From Lutraria lutraria (lineage: Eukaryota > Mollusca > Bivalvia > Venerida > Mactridae): a stretch of 64,000 nucleotides of DNA. Below are positions 62,983 through 64,000 of this stretch, one piece after another. Made by a program: the position numbers and the translations under genes. The notes under the pieces were generated by a model. It searched no databases. It saw only the letters and a list, made by a program, of their open reading frames with translations, and had not been told where the DNA came from. Numbering within the stretch: the stretch's first letter is position 1; each line of letters opens with the position of its first letter. The stretch is taken from NCBI GenBank assembly GCA_964023205.1, contig OZ026833.1, forward strand, positions 33,258,830 through 33,322,829, written 5' to 3'.

Positions 62983-64000
62983 GCGGAGAGATCTGTCCCA
63001 CTGATTTGGGGGCCGTCTTGTGTCAAACACCCCCTACGCCCCATGCTAGGTAGGAACTATATAAGCGTGGGTGTGTGAAAGAAGACGACTTCATTGAAAT
63101 GGCATTCCTTCGTTTCACATTCTCAGATTGCATTCAGTCGAGTAGATTTAAACTTGGTAATATGCGATAATTTTTATCACACCCTGAAGGTAACGAACAC
63201 GCATAAACATGCATCATCGATCGACAAAGGGAAATAACCCACTTACGTATAGGAAACGCACCCGTCGAGCATATAGGACACCAAGGGAACTGGATGTTTG
63301 GTCATATATCTATGTTTGTCTCCTATATTAATTTCTGCTATCGTAAAACTTGCCAAGTTTACAGTAATTTGAAACTACTCAAGCGAACACGTGCACAAAC
63401 ACCTTGATATATAAGTTCCGATTCTCGTCAGACAATGTGCAGCAATGGCGCAGTCGGTTAAAGCGTCGGACATTGAAAGCTTTCGAGACAGGCAGACTTT
63501 TTGTGGCGGGTTCGAGGCCGGCCACGGATCTTTTTTTTATTTTTATTTTTCGTTCGTTAGCGTTATACAGGCTTCAAAACATTCCGCAAACACTTGGCGT
63601 TTGTTTTTTGAAATTAAATTAAATAGAAACAGTGTATTTTGTACGTTTTGCATTAATTAATATTCATTTCTGCAATAATAGCGATGTTAATCGCATTTCA
63701 CGTGGGGTTACTGTAACGAAACCAGCCGTATGACTTTAGTTTGATATGTTGCGCTATGTACCAATCAAGGCTGCTGCATTGTGTTATCATTGCGTGTTGG
63801 GTTATTGTCGTTGGCGTCAATATGCATATGGTACGTACGTATCTTACTGTGAATTTCATAAGCAGCGCGTGTGTTAAAGTAACAATTTGTTTTAATATCA
63901 ATTATATAGAGACTGAACATGTACGGTTACATATGTATGTAAGTCGGAGCGTGTTTTAAAGTAACAATTTGTTTTAATATCAATTATATAGAGACTGAAC
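62983..64000 (+). repeat. Unit U47, type Z, cut by the window end at 1018 bp
   Basis: gatgtttgg, tctcctata, gtgcagcaatgg and gttttttgaaat as Z, but with an intact A box (atggcg) and gcgctatg, so it differs from U44 in the centre and right. Ends inside the second 82-bp subrepeat; private gcgtgtttt. Confidence 0.97.
63439..63530 (+). ncRNA. tRNA-like Pol III element, copy 47
   Basis: GCAGCAA start but consensus A box TGGCGCAGTCG, so an intermediate between copy 1 and copy 44. T-loop TTCGAGG. Confidence 0.57.

Larger units (their letters stand above)
1..64000 (+). repeat. Tandem array (macrosatellite) of a 1369-bp unit, 47 copies in window
   Basis: The motif gcggagagatctg recurs at 1, 1370, 2656, 4024, 5393, 6762, 8131, 9500 and so on to 62983, always on the same strand, usually 1369 bp apart. 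Observed unit lengths are 1286 and 1287 (one 82-bp subrepeat missing), 1367-1370 (small indels), 1429 and 1433 (64-bp internal duplication). Units are near identical by eye, so the array is young or actively homogenised. Both window ends lie inside the array, so the true copy number is higher than 47. The unit start is arbitrary. Single-base length differences in homopolymers could be sequencing error. Confidence 0.98.
56142..64000 (+). repeat. Higher-order repeat: U42-U44 repeated as U45-U47
   Basis: X, Y and Z markers recur in order with shifts of 4105, 4104 and 4104 bp. The second Z unit is cut by the window end. Confidence 0.85.

Noticed and set aside
1..64000. Ribosomal DNA, 5S rDNA, histone or snRNA gene cluster
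   Set aside because: None of the sequence signatures I know for 5S rRNA, U1, U2, U5, U6 or histone genes appears in the unit; only the tRNA-like boxes are recognisable.

Overview
The whole 64 kb window is one head-to-tail tandem array. No single-copy sequence is visible at either edge. The basic unit is 1369 bp. Taking the motif gcggagagatctg as the arbitrary unit start, there are 46 complete units (U1-U46) and a truncated 47th (62983-64000), all in the same orientation. Neighbouring units differ by only a handful of bases. Length variants come from loss of one 82-bp subrepeat (U2, U8), a 64-bp internal duplication (U23, U34, U39) and one- or two-base indels. The layout (kilobase-scale satellite, Pol III-type tRNA-like element, AT-rich spacer, no long ORFs) points to a eukaryotic nuclear genome. 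An animal, perhaps a marine invertebrate, is my guess, but nothing in the sequence fixes the taxon.

Each unit has the same plan (U1 coordinates). It opens with a G/C-rich stretch carrying a small bulged hairpin (26-52) and an upstream TATATAAG (76-83). A unique AT-rich stretch of unknown role follows (84-426), then a second TATATAAG (427-434). Next comes a tRNA-like element (458-549) with a consensus Pol III A box (465-475) and B box (528-538), ended by a run of eight T (550-557). After it lie unique sequence (558-885), three tandem 82-bp subrepeats (886-1131) and a unique tail (1132-1369). The tRNA-like element has D-arm, anticodon-stem and T-arm complementarity but no good acceptor stem. 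It is best read as a tRNA-derived Pol III unit (SINE-head-like or tRNA-pseudogene-like) captured inside a satellite and amplified with it. The B box fits consensus in all 47 copies, and the A box fits in all but two (U32, U44).

Above the single unit there is higher-order structure. U10-U11-U12 is repeated as U13-U14-U15 (shift 4107 bp). From U23 to U39, unit types A, B, C, D and E recur in three-, four- and five-unit blocks. U42-U43-U44 is repeated as U45-U46-U47 (shift about 4105 bp). Several units are chimeras that record exchange: U27 is A-type on the left and B-type on the right; the U31/U32 border has lost a C unit; U32 carries a short central tract that matches U44, 16 kb away.

No protein-coding gene is supported. 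The recurrent 62-95 codon ORFs overlap each other in several frames, run through the tRNA-like element or the 82-bp repeats, and are broken by indels in some units.
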